A DNA stretch of 64,000 bases from an uncultured Olsenella sp. (GTDB lineage Bacteria > Actinomycetota > Coriobacteriia > Coriobacteriales > Atopobiaceae): the NCBI GenBank assembly GCA_900314495.1, contig OMVJ01000009.1:47079-111078 (forward strand), given 5' to 3'. The notes under the pieces are model-generated. The model searched no databases. It worked only from the letters and a program-made list of their open reading frames with translations, and was not told where the DNA came from. A program made the translations under genes and the position numbers. The number at the start of each line of letters is the position of its first letter. Positions within the stretch are counted from its first letter, which is position 1. Shown piece by piece: positions 9,309 through 17,856 of this stretch.

Positions 9309-9640
9309 GCATGAAGAAAGCCCGCCCCCAACGAACGCGACAGAGAACTCTGCCTTCGTCAAGGACGGGCCTTGCGGCTCGCGGTGCCACCTTGATTCGC
9401 GGGGTCGGGCGGTTACGTCTTGAGCTTGCCCCTCCCCACGCACTTTTCCGGGTGCCAACACACCCTGGCACGTGACGTGCGCCCTACGTCGCAGCCTACT
9501 TGGTGACCCTGCGCCGCGCCTGGTTCCCGCAGCCCATGCCCCATTCGGTGCGCCCTCGGCGGCCCATTCGACACCCCGCATCTCGTCCCGGATCACACCG
9601 TCCCGGGCTCTCTCTGCGCGCGCTGGTGACTACTTTTCCG
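9309..9640 (-). promoter_or_regulatory. T-box riboswitch (tRNA-Trp sensing) leader of the trp operon
   Basis: On the minus strand AAGGTGGCACCGCGAG (around 9379-9394) matches the conserved T-box antiterminator sequence (AGGGUGGNACCGCG). A terminator with arms GGCCCGTCC and GGGGCGGGC followed by a T-rich run lies downstream (about 9315-9375). Upstream, GAGAGAG resembles the Stem I base. A CGGTGTG/CGCACCG stem places CGAATGGGG in the specifier position, where UGG (complement of 9541-9543) would be the tryptophan codon. A second CGAATGG at 9564-9566 is an alternative. Uncharged tRNA-Trp should stabilise the antiterminator and switch on trpE. The remainder of the 9288-9751 gap holds the presumed promoter; I could not fix its -35/-10. 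Confidence 0.85.
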
Positions 9641-9751
9641 CTTCTTCGGTTTGGTGGAACTATTCGATTGACAGGAAGAATAGCACCCAAGGCATATTCC
9701 GCGGATGCGGAAACGATTCTGTAACAAGGGGGACACCGCCACCGGTCGCCG

Positions 9752-10246
9752 CTACTCCCCCTTGGCCTGGCGCTCGCGGTATGCCGCAAGGTCACGCTGG
9801 TACTCCACGCCGCGACGCCTGAGCAGCTTCGTAATAACAAACGTGAGCACGAAGAGAATCAGCAGGTAGAGGGCCACGAACAGGGCCCAGGCAGCCGGTA
9901 CGTCAGCCGGCAGCCAATTGCCCAGCAGCGCGCACAGCACCAGCACGGGGAAGTACGTAAGGCCGAAGCCCGCCACGCGCCTGCCGTATGCGATGCCAAA
10001 GGCCCGCTCCCAGTTGAACCACAGCTGCTGGAGCACCCCACAGGCCACACCCGCCAGAATGAAGCTGAGGCAGAAGGCCATGCCAGTGTCCCACACGCCG
10101 GCCGCCGCACCGGCCAGCAGCGCAACAGCCAGCATGCCGCACGCCATGCCAGAGCCCGCGTAATACCCGGCGCCTATGGCCGCGCCGGCGCGCACGAACG
10201 GCCCATCCTGCCCAAAGCCCTGGTCTGCTCCATCGTTCTTCTTCAT
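9752..10246 (-). CDS. DUF3021 family membrane protein
   Basis: This 164-aa protein has four predicted membrane segments (roughly residues 17-43, 47-68, 85-105 and 112-135) and a charged C-terminal tail. It immediately follows a LytTR regulator, and LytTR/DUF3021 gene pairs are a recurrent two-gene arrangement in Gram-positive bacteria, in which the membrane protein is thought to influence the DNA-binding partner. The start at 10246 is set by AAGGAGG 11 nt upstream; the open frame extends further but into the LytTR gene. Confidence 0.8.
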   Translation of the reverse strand: MKKNDGADQGFGQDGPFVRAGAAIGAGYYAGSGMACGMLAVALLAGAAAGVWDTGMAFCLSFILAGVACGVLQQLWFNWERAFGIAYGRRVAGFGLTYFPVLVLCALLGNWLPADVPAAWALFVALYLLILFVLTFVITKLLRRRGVEYQRDLAAYRERQAKGE

Positions 10247-10268
10247 CAGACTCGCCCCCTCCTTGCCG

Positions 10269-10724
10269 CTAGCTAGCGGCACCGATCTTCTCCTTAATGG
10301 CCTGCGCATACGTTCGCGTGACCACCGCACGCTGGCCGCCGTCCAGCTCCAGCACCATGCGGCCGTTTGGCTCCGGCCGGATGGCCACCACCTTGTCGAA
10401 GTTGACGATGACCTGCCGGGACACGCGCACGAACTCCGTTCCCTGCAAGGCCGCCTCAACCTCAAAGAGCCTCATGGGGCTCTCCAGCGCGCGGCCGTCA
10501 ACCGTGCGGATGAGTACCCGGCGCTCCTCCACCTCCACAAGCGCCACCTGGCTCAGTGGAATCAGGCGTCGCTCACTGCAGGTGGGGCTCTCGTAGCCCG
10601 TCAGCCGCCCCGTCGCCGCGCGTAGGCACCGCACGATGCGGCCCACGCGTTCGTCTCCTGGCGCGCAGCGAACGGTCACCTCCAGCTGGCTGCGGCCCTC
10701 CTCCTCAATCACTTGCACGTCCAT
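10269..10724 (-). CDS. LytTR-domain transcriptional regulator without receiver domain
   Basis: This 151-aa protein has a short N-terminal region of about 45 residues and a C-terminal LytTR DNA-binding domain: IPLSQVALVEVEERRVLIRTVDG, then EFVRVSRQVIVNFDKVVAI and an arginine/tyrosine-rich end. There is no phospho-acceptor receiver domain, as is usual for LytTR proteins paired with DUF3021 membrane proteins. Start ATG 10724 follows GAGGAGG. It is co-transcribed with the DUF3021 gene and divergent from hipB. Confidence 0.85.
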   Translation of the reverse strand: MDVQVIEEEGRSQLEVTVRCAPGDERVGRIVRCLRAATGRLTGYESPTCSERRLIPLSQVALVEVEERRVLIRTVDGRALESPMRLFEVEAALQGTEFVRVSRQVIVNFDKVVAIRPEPNGRMVLELDGGQRAVVTRTYAQAIKEKIGAAS

Positions 10725-10838
10725 CGCATCCTCCTCGCCCTTGCCTTGACTACAAGGTACTCGCTGGAGAACGGCAGACCCTTGACACAGAACCCACATG
10801 CACGAATGGGCAACCGAGTTGCACGCGAGAATCGATTC

Positions 10839-10931
10839 TCTTCGTTCGCAAAGATTTTTCTCTAGAGATTCAATTTCGTTGCGTTCGCAAAGAGTTTCTC
10901 GATAGGTGATGATATAGTTGCGTTCACAAAG
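10839..10931 (+). promoter_or_regulatory. Three operator-like repeats with 39-bp period upstream of hipBA
   Basis: CGTTCGCAAAG occurs at 10843-10853 and 10882-10892, and CGTTCACAAAG at 10921-10931, each shifted by exactly 39 bp. The middle copy is a perfect palindrome TTGCG-TT-CGCAA (10879-10890) and the third is nearly so. They lie in the divergent region between the LytTR gene and hipB, the last copy 27 bp before the hipB start. This is as expected for binding sites of an autoregulatory HipB-type repressor. Confidence 0.55.
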
Positions 10932-10958
10932 AAATTAGCGTGGCTCGGGGGCGGGGAA

Positions 10959-11177
10959 ATGGATCGAATACTCACCACGAAGGACATCGGAACCGCAATC
11001 CGCAAAGAGCGCAAGCGGCAGGGCTACACGCAGGTGCAGCTTTCCGAGCTCACGGGCATCGGGGTCTCGTACATCGGCAACATCGAGCGGGGCAAGGTGA
11101 CGGCGGAGATTGGCAAGGCGCTCGAGCTTCTCACCCTGCTCGGGATTGACATCTTCGTGCAAAAGCGGGGTGAGTAG
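10959..11177 (+). CDS. HipB-type XRE-family antitoxin/repressor
   Basis: This 72-aa protein is essentially one helix-turn-helix domain (IGTAIRKERKRQGYTQVQLSELTGIGVSYIGNIERGK). It ends in the short beta-strand GIDIFVQKRG that HipB proteins use for dimerisation. It precedes hipA by two bases. By family knowledge it binds the operators upstream, represses the pair and neutralises HipA. Confidence 0.88.
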   Translation: MDRILTTKDIGTAIRKERKRQGYTQVQLSELTGIGVSYIGNIERGKVTAEIGKALELLTLLGIDIFVQKRGE

Positions 11178-11179
11178 CA

Positions 11180-12460
11180 ATGGAGTTGCTCGTCGGACGC
11201 CTGCAAGGAGCTGCGCCAACGCTGGTCGGCCGCATTGCGGGAACCCGCGAGGACGGCTGCCACTTCAGCTATGACCCAGAGTACCTGGCCAGCGATGGCG
11301 CCCAGCCACTTTCCCTCTCACTGCCGCTCAGTGCGGAGCCCTACGCCCAGCCGGCGTTCAGGCCCTATTTCGAGGGTCTCCTCCCCGAGGGGGAGCCTCG
11401 GGCACGCCTTGCGGCGGAAATCGAGGTCAGCGAGAACGACTGGCTCTCCATTCTCTCGTACAGCGGGCGGGACTGCATAGGTGACGTTGTCATCTCTTCG
11501 GACGGCGACCACCTTGCAACAATGGCTGGCGAGTTCGGTTATGAGCCGATTCCCAGCGAAGAGCTCGAATCGATCTTCTCCAGCCCTCGCCGCATGGCGG
11601 CCTCCAACAACGCCTCTCGGCTCTCGCTGGCAGGCACGCAGGACAAGATCGGCCTCGCTCACGCTCCTACTGGGCCGTGGGACGATGGCTGGCTCCGTCC
11701 CAAGGGGCTCAGCGCGACGACCCATATTCTGAAGACAAGCGAGCTGCGCGACCTGCCTGAGCTTGAGTTTGTTTGCATGGGCGCCGCCAAGCTATGCGGA
11801 ATACCGTGCGCGACCACGCACCTCATCACCTGTGGTGGCAAAGCCGTCGTGGTAAGCGAACGCTTTGACCGCACGACTGCGACCAAGGACGGAAGCCTCG
11901 CGGTAACGCGTGTGCACCAAGAGGACCTGGCACAGGCATTCGGTGTGGATTCGGCTTCCAAGTACGCGGAGCTACCCGGAGGAACCGTAGGCGCAATCGC
12001 CAGCCTGATACGGCGGCATTCGTCGCGACCGCTGGCAGACCTCACGCAGCTGGCGGATGTGCTCCTCTTCAACTACCTGGTGGGCAACTGCGACGCCCAC
12101 CTGAAGAACCTCTCGCTTTCGTACGGGCACAAGGGCGGCGTACGGCTGGCGCCGGCATACGACCTCACCAGCACCACGTACTTCGAGCGGTTCTCGCGAG
12201 ACATGGCAATGGACCTGGGAAGCCACCGCAACATAGACGAGGTCGCACCAGAGGACTTGGTATCCATGGCGGCGCAGCTACAGATTCCCGCCCCGGCCGT
12301 CCGCAGGCGGGCAGAAAACCTGCTCATACATGTTGCCTCCGGGCTTGCCAGCATGGCAGACTCGCCTGAGGCACTGGGGAGCACACCGTACGTGGTGGAG
12401 GACCTGCTGGAGGATATGGCCCCTCGCATCAGGACGGTGCGGGCGTTCGCCGAGGGATAG
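11180..12460 (+). CDS. HipA-type serine/threonine kinase toxin
   Basis: This 426-aa HipA-family kinase has the N-terminal subdomain (RPYFEGLLPEGEPR), the activation-loop-like segment SRLSLAGTQDK (146-156; E. coli HipA autophosphorylates a serine here), the catalytic NCDAHLKN with Asp305 and the metal-binding YDLTS with Asp328. All kinase residues that I can place are intact, so it should be active. E. coli HipA phosphorylates glutamyl-tRNA synthetase and induces dormancy; the target here is unknown. It is convergent with the moaC fusion gene, only 34 bp apart, and no terminator is visible between them. Confidence 0.88.
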   Translation: MELLVGRLQGAAPTLVGRIAGTREDGCHFSYDPEYLASDGAQPLSLSLPLSAEPYAQPAFRPYFEGLLPEGEPRARLAAEIEVSENDWLSILSYSGRDCIGDVVISSDGDHLATMAGEFGYEPIPSEELESIFSSPRRMAASNNASRLSLAGTQDKIGLAHAPTGPWDDGWLRPKGLSATTHILKTSELRDLPELEFVCMGAAKLCGIPCATTHLITCGGKAVVVSERFDRTTATKDGSLAVTRVHQEDLAQAFGVDSASKYAELPGGTVGAIASLIRRHSSRPLADLTQLADVLLFNYLVGNCDAHLKNLSLSYGHKGGVRLAPAYDLTSTTYFERFSRDMAMDLGSHRNIDEVAPEDLVSMAAQLQIPAPAVRRRAENLLIHVASGLASMADSPEALGSTPYVVEDLLEDMAPRIRTVRAFAEG

Positions 12461-12494
12461 GGACGGGCCGCTCACGATGGCGCTGCCCTCTCGT

Positions 12495-13457
12495 CTACTC
12501 CTCGCCCTGGCCCAGCACGCGAATCTGGTCCCCCGCGCGCACGGTGCCCCCGCGCGTGACCACGCAGAAGATGCCGCGCGTGGGCATGACGCACATGCCC
12601 GTCTTGCGGCGGATCTCGCAGTCGTTGTGGCACTTCTTGCCAATCTGCGTCACCACCAGGCGCGCCGGGCCAATGGCCAGCGTGGTGCCCACGGGCAGCT
12701 CGTGCACTGCGATGCCGCGGGTCAGGATGTTCTCCGCGAAGTCACCGGCTGCGAGGTCCGGGAAGCCGGACTCGCGCATCATCTGCACGGACTCGTCTGC
12801 CAGCAGGCTGACCTGGCGGTGCCAGTTGCCCGCGTGTGCGTCCCCCGCGATGCCCGAGCCAACCACGAGCTGGATGGCATCCACGGGGTGCTTGCGCTCG
12901 CCCTTGCGCTCGGAGACGCTGACGGCCGCGACGGTGGCTACCTGCGGCGCATTGGCAGGCGCCGGCTCGGCGGCGGCTTCGCCCTCCGCGCCCTCCCGCA
13001 CGAAGTGGCCGGACTTGCCGCCGTCCTTCTCAAGCAGGCGCACGTCCGTGAGCACCATGTCGCGCTGGTTGGCCTTGCACATGTCGTAGATGGTCAGACA
13101 GGCAACGGACGCCGCCGTCATGGCCTCCATCTCCACGCCCGTCTCGCCGCAGCAGCGGGTGGTGGCCTCCACGGCAATGCCGTCAGGCTCGTAGCTAAAG
13201 CTCACGTCCACGCCAGTCAGCTGGATGGGGTGGCACATGGGCACCAGCTCCCAGGTGCGCTTGGCCGCCATGATGCCCGCAACCTGCGCAACCGCCAAGA
13301 CGTCGCCCTTCTTAACGCCGCCTGTGCGCACGAGCTCGAGCGTCTGAGCGTTCATGAGCACCTTGCCAGCCGCGCGCGCCACGCGCTGGGTCTTGGGCTT
13401 CTGCGACACGTCCACCATGCGGGCGCGTCCCTGGTCGTTGAAGTGCGTGAGCGGCAT
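12495..13457 (-). CDS. moaC: MoaC-MOSC fusion: cyclic pyranopterin monophosphate synthase with MOSC domain
   Basis: This 320-aa protein has two domains. Residues 1-155 are MoaC, which converts the MoaA product to cyclic pyranopterin monophosphate: MCHPI at 74-78, GVEMEAM at 107-113 and the KDGGKSG end. An Ala/Pro-rich linker (156-172) leads to a MOSC domain (about 173-316) with [13 protein letters not shown] and a cysteine-rich [11 protein letters not shown] segment. MOSC domains handle sulfur for molybdenum enzymes. The ATG lies 3 nt after the moaA stop. MoaC-MOSC fusions put early synthesis and later sulfuration in one chain. Confidence 0.92.
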   Translation of the reverse strand: MPLTHFNDQGRARMVDVSQKPKTQRVARAAGKVLMNAQTLELVRTGGVKKGDVLAVAQVAGIMAAKRTWELVPMCHPIQLTGVDVSFSYEPDGIAVEATTRCCGETGVEMEAMTAASVACLTIYDMCKANQRDMVLTDVRLLEKDGGKSGHFVREGAEGEAAAEPAPANAPQVATVAAVSVSERKGERKHPVDAIQLVVGSGIAGDAHAGNWHRQVSLLADESVQMMRESGFPDLAAGDFAENILTRGIAVHELPVGTTLAIGPARLVVTQIGKKCHNDCEIRRKTGMCVMPTRGIFCVVTRGGTVRAGDQIRVLGQGEE

Positions 13458-13460
13458 GGC

Positions 13461-14435
13461 TCAGCCCCCTATCTCGTTCATGGCACGGAGCGACTCGCTC
13501 GCGTGCGTCCTGTCCATGTGGTGTTGCGCCGGCTTGCCGTAGATGCCGCGGCGGATGGCCTCCACCAGCTCCGGCCCTTCCAGGCCGCGGAGCGGGATCT
13601 CCGTGGAGGAGTGCAGGCAGGGCTTGAGCCTGCCGTCCGACGTGATGCGGATGCGGTTGCATTCGGAGCAGAACCGGTGGCTGAGCGGGCGAATGAGACC
13701 CACCGTGCCCCTCCAGCCAGGCATGCGGAAGAGCTGCGTCACGCCGTCGCCGCGCACGGGCTCCAGCCCGGGCAAGGCGTCCAGAACCACGTCCGCCGGG
13801 ACGAACCTCTGGCGCGGCCAACAGGCGCACTCCCCCATGGGCATCAGCTCGATGAAGCGCACGGAACTCACGCCAAGGGGGCCGTCCGCGCCGTTGCGCG
13901 CCAAGCCGGCGATGCGGGTGACCTCGTCCACGTTGACGCCGCCCATGAGCACACAGTTGACCTTGATAGGGTCCAGGCCCGCCCGGTGCGCGGCACGCAG
14001 GCCAGCCAGGGCGTCTTCCAAGTGCCCACGCCGCGTGATGGCCTGGTAGCGCGCCGGGTCAAGCGTGTCCAGGCTGACGTTCACGCGGGAGAGACCCGCC
14101 GCCTTCAGGTCCACCGCAAGGGCCGCGAGCAGCGTCGCATTGGTGGTCATAGTTACTTCGTTGATGCCAGGCACAGCGGCAAGCATGCGCACCAAGTCCA
14201 CGATGCCGCGGCGTACGAGGGGCTCGCCGCCCGTTATGCGCAGCTTGCGTATGCCCAGGCTCGCCGCCGCGCGGACGATGGCCTCCATCTCCTCGAAGCT
14301 CAGAATGTCCGAGTGGGCCAGCTTGGGCACGCCGTTCTCCGGCATGCAGTACGTGCACCGGCAGTTGCACAGATCGGTGACAGAAAGCCGCAGGTAGCTG
14401 ATCTCTCGCTCTTGCCTATCGAGCACCGCGCTCAC
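13461..14435 (-). CDS. moaA: GTP 3',8-cyclase (radical SAM)
   Basis: This 324-aa enzyme performs the first step of Moco synthesis. The N-terminal cluster cysteines are Cys23, Cys27 and Cys30 in CNCRCTYC. The C-terminal 4Fe-4S cluster that binds GTP uses Cys256, Cys259 and Cys273. The SAM-binding GGEPL is at 69-73, and the required C-terminal Gly-Gly is present (NEIGG). The start overlaps modC by 20 nt, so transport and synthesis are coupled. Confidence 0.95.
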   Translation of the reverse strand: MSAVLDRQEREISYLRLSVTDLCNCRCTYCMPENGVPKLAHSDILSFEEMEAIVRAAASLGIRKLRITGGEPLVRRGIVDLVRMLAAVPGINEVTMTTNATLLAALAVDLKAAGLSRVNVSLDTLDPARYQAITRRGHLEDALAGLRAAHRAGLDPIKVNCVLMGGVNVDEVTRIAGLARNGADGPLGVSSVRFIELMPMGECACWPRQRFVPADVVLDALPGLEPVRGDGVTQLFRMPGWRGTVGLIRPLSHRFCSECNRIRITSDGRLKPCLHSSTEIPLRGLEGPELVEAIRRGIYGKPAQHHMDRTHASESLRAMNEIGG

Positions 14436-15483
14436 CGCCCGTCAGAGGCATGACACAGGCCGGGTCTATGGTCAGTGCCAGCCGGGAGGGGTTGCCCAGC
14501 CGAGCCCAGTCGTCCTTCTCGAGCTCGTAGCGCAGAAGGCCGCCCGCCGGAGTGCGCAGCATAACGATGGTGGAGAAGGTGCTGTCGATCACCCGGTCAA
14601 CGGTGCAAGGAATTCTGTTGCAGTCACCCTGGCAGGCTGGCCGGAAGTAGTGGGCGCGAATGCCCACGTCCGTCACGTCCGCGGGCACGGGAATACCGGT
14701 CGCCAGCGTGACGCCCCAGTCCTCGCAGCGAAGCATGCCGTCCCCCACCACCGTGGCGTGGCTCACGTTCTTGCAGCCGCTTATGAGGGCCGCCCCAAGC
14801 GTGAGCGGGCGCGCGAAGAAGTCCCGAACGGGCAGCTTGGGCTCGGACTTGCCGTCGCTCAGCACGCAAACCGTATCGCACATGCGGTAGACCTCGTCGC
14901 GGTTGTGCGAGACGAAGACCGTCCCGCCCGGGAAGCTGCGCAGCGTGTCCGCGAGCTCCAGCTCCAACTGCCAGCGCAGGTAGCCGTCAAGCGCCGAGAA
15001 GGGCTCGTCCAGGAGGATGACCTCGGGCTCGTTGGCCAGGATGCGGGCCATGGCGCACCGCTGCTGCTGGCCGCCGGAGAGCTCTGCCGGGCGCGCGGCC
15101 TCCAGCCCCGTGAGGCGCATGACCGCAATGTGGCGTTCGGCGCGCTCGCGGCGGTCCGCCTTGCTGCCCCCGCGCACGCCGCACATCACGTTCTGCAGCA
15201 CGGTCATGTTGGGAAAGAGGGCGTAGTTCTGGAAGAGGTAGCCAACACGCCGCTGCTGGGGCGGCAGGTCAATGCGCTTGTCCGAATCGAACAGTACGCG
15301 GTCACCCAGCACAATGCGGCCGCTGTCCGGTCGCTCTATGCCCGCGATGCACTTGAGGGTCATGGACTTTCCGCAGCCCGAGGCGCCCAGGAGGCCCAGA
15401 ACCTCGTTGGGGCGGTCCACCTGCACGTTCACGTCCAAGGTGAAGGTGCGCAGGCGCTTCCGTATGCTGACCGTGAGCGCCAT
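14416..15483 (-). CDS. modC: Molybdate/tungstate ABC transporter ATP-binding protein
   Basis: This 355-aa ATPase has Walker A GASGCGKS (33-40), signature LSGGQQQR (135-142), Walker B VILLDEP and a C-terminal regulatory domain of about 120 residues, typical of ModC. It pairs with the ModB permease upstream; the two overlap by one base (TAATG). Assignment to molybdate rather than sulfate rests on the moaA-moaC neighbours. No periplasmic-binding gene (modA) is next to it. The open frame extends far upstream into modB but homology starts at the ATG at 15483. Confidence 0.9.
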   Translation of the reverse strand: MALTVSIRKRLRTFTLDVNVQVDRPNEVLGLLGASGCGKSMTLKCIAGIERPDSGRIVLGDRVLFDSDKRIDLPPQQRRVGYLFQNYALFPNMTVLQNVMCGVRGGSKADRRERAERHIAVMRLTGLEAARPAELSGGQQQRCAMARILANEPEVILLDEPFSALDGYLRWQLELELADTLRSFPGGTVFVSHNRDEVYRMCDTVCVLSDGKSEPKLPVRDFFARPLTLGAALISGCKNVSHATVVGDGMLRCEDWGVTLATGIPVPADVTDVGIRAHYFRPACQGDCNRIPCTVDRVIDSTFSTIVMLRTPAGGLLRYELEKDDWARLGNPSRLALTIDPACVMPLTGGERGAR

Positions 15484-16163
15484 TACGCTACGCCCCCCGT
15501 TGCCTTGGAGCGCGACCGCTGCTCCAGGAAGTTCATGGCCAGCAGCACCACGGCAGAGATGGCAAGGTTCACGAGCACCCAACGGAAGGCCAGGGCGTCG
15601 TCCCCCGTACGCCACAGCTGGTACACCGTGGTGGAGATGGTAGCCGTGGTGCCTGGGGTGTAGCCGGCAATCATGGAGGTGGCGCCATACTCGCCCAGCG
15701 CCCGCGCGAAGGCCAGGACCGCGCCGGCTATGATGCCCTGCCGGCAGCACGGCATCTTCACGCGCCAGAAGGTCCAGACGTTGGACTTGCCGAGCGTGCG
15801 CGCCGCGTCCGCCAGGGAGCGGTCGAAGGATTCGAAGGCGCCGCGCGCCGTGCGGTACATGAGGGGAAAGCTCACCACCACCGTGGCGAAGATGGCGGAG
15901 TACCAGCTCATGGTCAGCTTGACGCCAAAGGTGGCCAGCACCCAGGAGCCAATGGGGCGGCGCGGACCCAGCAGAATGAGCAGCAGGTATCCCACGACCG
16001 TCGGAGGCAGGACCAGCGGCAGCGTCAGGATTACGTCCAGAATTCCCTTCATCAGGCGCGGCGCGCGGGCAACCAGGTCCGCCAGCCACACGCCAAGGAA
16101 GTAGACCACGACCGTGGAGACGGCCGCGATCCTCAGCGAGTTTATGAGCGGAAACCAATCCAT
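15483..16163 (-). CDS. modB: Molybdate/tungstate ABC transporter permease
   Basis: This 226-aa inner-membrane protein has five or six predicted membrane helices and the EAA-type loop (DAARTLGKSNVWTFWRVKMP) that docks ModC. LPLVLPPTVVGYLLL is characteristic of ModB. The start at 16163 is chosen because AAGGAGCAGC precedes it; the open frame upstream runs through a palindromic repeat and has no homology. Confidence 0.9.
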   Translation of the reverse strand: MDWFPLINSLRIAAVSTVVVYFLGVWLADLVARAPRLMKGILDVILTLPLVLPPTVVGYLLLILLGPRRPIGSWVLATFGVKLTMSWYSAIFATVVVSFPLMYRTARGAFESFDRSLADAARTLGKSNVWTFWRVKMPCCRQGIIAGAVLAFARALGEYGATSMIAGYTPGTTATISTTVYQLWRTGDDALAFRWVLVNLAISAVVLLAMNFLEQRSRSKATGGVA

Positions 16164-16188
16164 GCTGCTCCTTGCATGAGACACGGGC

Positions 16189-16217
16189 GTGACAGGGGGA
16201 CGTTTCCCTTTTGTCAC
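16189..16217. repeat. Family A palindrome (GTGACA...TGTCAC) in the modB leader
   Basis: GTGACAGGGGGACGTTTCCC-type element with arms GTGACAGGGGG and CCCTTTTGTCAC that pair with two G-U wobbles. It shares the GGGGACGTTTCCC core with copies at 16433 and 17857. It sits 26 bp upstream of the modB ATG, so it would be transcribed in the leader. Confidence 0.6.
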
Positions 16218-16233
16218 GCACTCCTGTCGCATC

Positions 16234-16250
16234 CAATTACAAACTAATTG
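16234..16250 (-). promoter_or_regulatory. Candidate mod operon operator
   Basis: CAATTA-N5-TAATTG is a perfect inverted repeat in an AT-rich island (16234-16285) of the 301-bp gap between the transglutaminase gene and modB. The AT-rich block contains TAACAT, a possible -10. The regulator is unknown; it does not match the E. coli ModE box. Confidence 0.3.
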
Positions 16251-16432
16251 TTATGTTAACAGAATAAAAGTTAGGCCAACGGCCGATTCTTCTACGTCTT
16301 TGGGAACGCGAAGAGTCTAGCATTGAATGCCCTCACAAAAGAATCCCCTCACGCACTGCGGTGTCCACAGCGCGAGAGGGGATCAACGGGCAAAAGGCTT
16401 CAGCTCAGACAAGGGGACGAGCCACGTGGAAT

Positions 16433-16463
16433 GTGACAAAAGGGAAACGTCCCCTTTTGTCAC
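16433..16463. repeat. Family A palindrome just after the transglutaminase gene
   Basis: Arms GTGACAAAAGGG and CCCTTTTGTCAC (12 bp perfect) around GGACGTTT-type centre. It begins one base beyond the stop codon of the upstream minus-strand gene (16465) and may protect or terminate its mRNA 3' end. The remaining part of this intergenic gap (16251-16432) shows no gene. Confidence 0.65.
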
Positions 16464-16464
16464 G

Positions 16465-17763
16465 CTACTTGCTCTCCTCGAAGGTGTAGGTGTACACGAA
16501 GTTCGCGGGATCGTACATGTCCAGCGGAGCGCCATCCACCTCGGCGTACGGGTAGTTGAAGTCGTTCAGAGGCTCGGCAGCCTGAGCGGGCTCCAGCGTG
16601 AGGTCGCGGCCGGACGTCTGCTGGATGCGCTTCTCGTCCCAGTTGCCCCAGTAGTACTCCTGCGTGGCCTTTGCATCGTCGGAGGACTTGTCCCACTTGT
16701 TCTTCAGGACGGCCTTCAGCACGTCAGCGGGGTCAGCGGCAACCCAGCCGGTACCGGGCAGGTACCACTCGGCCCAGCAGTGCTGGCCCTTGGTGGCGTC
16801 GGCGTCGGTCATGCGGATGCCGAAGTGCTCGCGGGCGGGCACGCCCACGGCGCGGCACAGGCCGATAAAGGTGGAGTTGATGTCCGTGCACTTGCCGGTC
16901 ATGGAGCCGGCCAGCAGGGAGCAGACGTCGCCCTCGCCGCAGCCCTTCACGGAGTCGTCACGGTTCATGTTGGCAACAACCCAGTCGTACACCAGGCGGG
17001 CCTTGCCCAGGTAGGTCTTCTCGTCGCCCACAATCTCCTCGGCCACCTTGGTGATCTGGTCGTTGTTGGAGGGCACGTTCTTGGAGCCCTCAAGCTCCTT
17101 CTTGGCCTCCTCGTCGGGCTCGCCGTCCTCCACGAGCTCGGGGCAGCCGACCTCGGTGCGGGTGCCGTTCCAAGAGAGCGTGGCCGTGCGGGTGGCGGGG
17201 TCAGCGTCGGCTGCCCACTCCACGTACAGCATCTGGTTGCCCAGGGCGTCCGTGTTGATGGCGGAGGTGGTGGCACCGGGCGCGTCGAAGGCGACGTCGG
17301 AGATCTCCTGGTTGTCGTCGGACTGAGGCACGGGCACCCACAGGCGGACGCCCTTGCCCTTCTCGTAAGCGGTCAGGTCGATGTTGGCGGTCATCTTGCC
17401 GGAACGCGTGGCGGGCTTGACGGACATCTTGACCTCGCCGGAGGCGTCGCCGTCGGTGGCGGTGATGGTGGCCTCGCCGGCCTTGATGGCGGTGGCGGTA
17501 CCGTCCTCGGCAATGGAGATGACGTGCTCGTTGCTGGAGGCGTACTTCACGCTGTCGGAGGCGGGGTCGACGCTGACCATTGCGGTCGCGTCCTTCTCCA
17601 GCTCGGTGGAGTCAGCGCTCACTGTGAGCGAGGAGGCCGCCGCGCTGCCAGCCGCAGAGCTACCCGCGGTGCTGGTGGTGGAGCCACCGCAGCCCGCGAG
17701 CGTCAGGGAAGCCAGGGAGCCCAGACCCAGGGTGATGAACCCCCTACGAGAAATGTCTGCCAT
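16465..17763 (-). CDS. Exported lipoprotein with Ig-like (BIG2) and transglutaminase-like domains
   Basis: This 432-aa protein begins with a twin-arginine-like signal (ISRRGFITLG) and lipobox LTLAGC (Cys25), so it is probably exported folded and lipid-anchored. After a Ser/Ala linker, residues about 45-118 form a BIG2-type Ig-like domain. The C-terminal half has a transglutaminase-like core with Cys292 (GKCTDINS), His328 (QHCWAEW) and Asp344 (AADP), an intact catalytic triad. In bacteria such domains usually act as cysteine proteases or peptidoglycan/protein cross-linkers on the surface; the substrate is unknown. ATG 17763 follows GGAAAGGAAAG. It lies between a CcdA-TlpA gene and modB; the upstream thiol-redox gene could serve the folding or reduction of its cysteines. 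Confidence 0.85.
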   Translation of the reverse strand: MADISRRGFITLGLGSLASLTLAGCGGSTTSTAGSSAAGSAAASSLTVSADSTELEKDATAMVSVDPASDSVKYASSNEHVISIAEDGTATAIKAGEATITATDGDASGEVKMSVKPATRSGKMTANIDLTAYEKGKGVRLWVPVPQSDDNQEISDVAFDAPGATTSAINTDALGNQMLYVEWAADADPATRTATLSWNGTRTEVGCPELVEDGEPDEEAKKELEGSKNVPSNNDQITKVAEEIVGDEKTYLGKARLVYDWVVANMNRDDSVKGCGEGDVCSLLAGSMTGKCTDINSTFIGLCRAVGVPAREHFGIRMTDADATKGQHCWAEWYLPGTGWVAADPADVLKAVLKNKWDKSSDDAKATQEYYWGNWDEKRIQQTSGRDLTLEPAQAAEPLNDFNYPYAEVDGAPLDMYDPANFVYTYTFEESK

Positions 17764-17822
17764 GTTCTTTCCTTTCCTGGTCATGAAAACATGTACCTAC
17801 AATTCCAAGGCGAGACTGCCGC

Positions 17823-17836
17823 GCACACCGGTGTGC
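17823..17836 (-). promoter_or_regulatory. 14-bp perfect palindrome upstream of the transglutaminase lipoprotein gene
   Basis: GCACACCGGTGTGC is fully self-complementary and lies 60 bp before the start at 17763, in the 123-bp gap after the CcdA-TlpA gene. It may be an operator for a separate promoter. Confidence 0.3.
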
Positions 17837-17856
17837 AGCTTCGCCCCAATTGCCAC

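Noticed and set aside
9288..9596. Upstream extension of the trpE frame
   Set aside because: The extra ~100 codons are the T-box leader (antiterminator and terminator stems), and a strong ribosome site marks the ATG at 9287.
10839..10931. CRISPR-like array (repeats of regular spacing)
   Set aside because: Only three short, partly degenerate units with 39-bp spacing and no spacers of protospacer type; better explained as operators. The 17-bp tandem units at 45508 have no spacers at all.
10959..12460. Mobile island or prophage around hipBA
   Set aside because: No integrase, transposase, tRNA or flanking direct repeats were seen, and GC content is like the neighbours.
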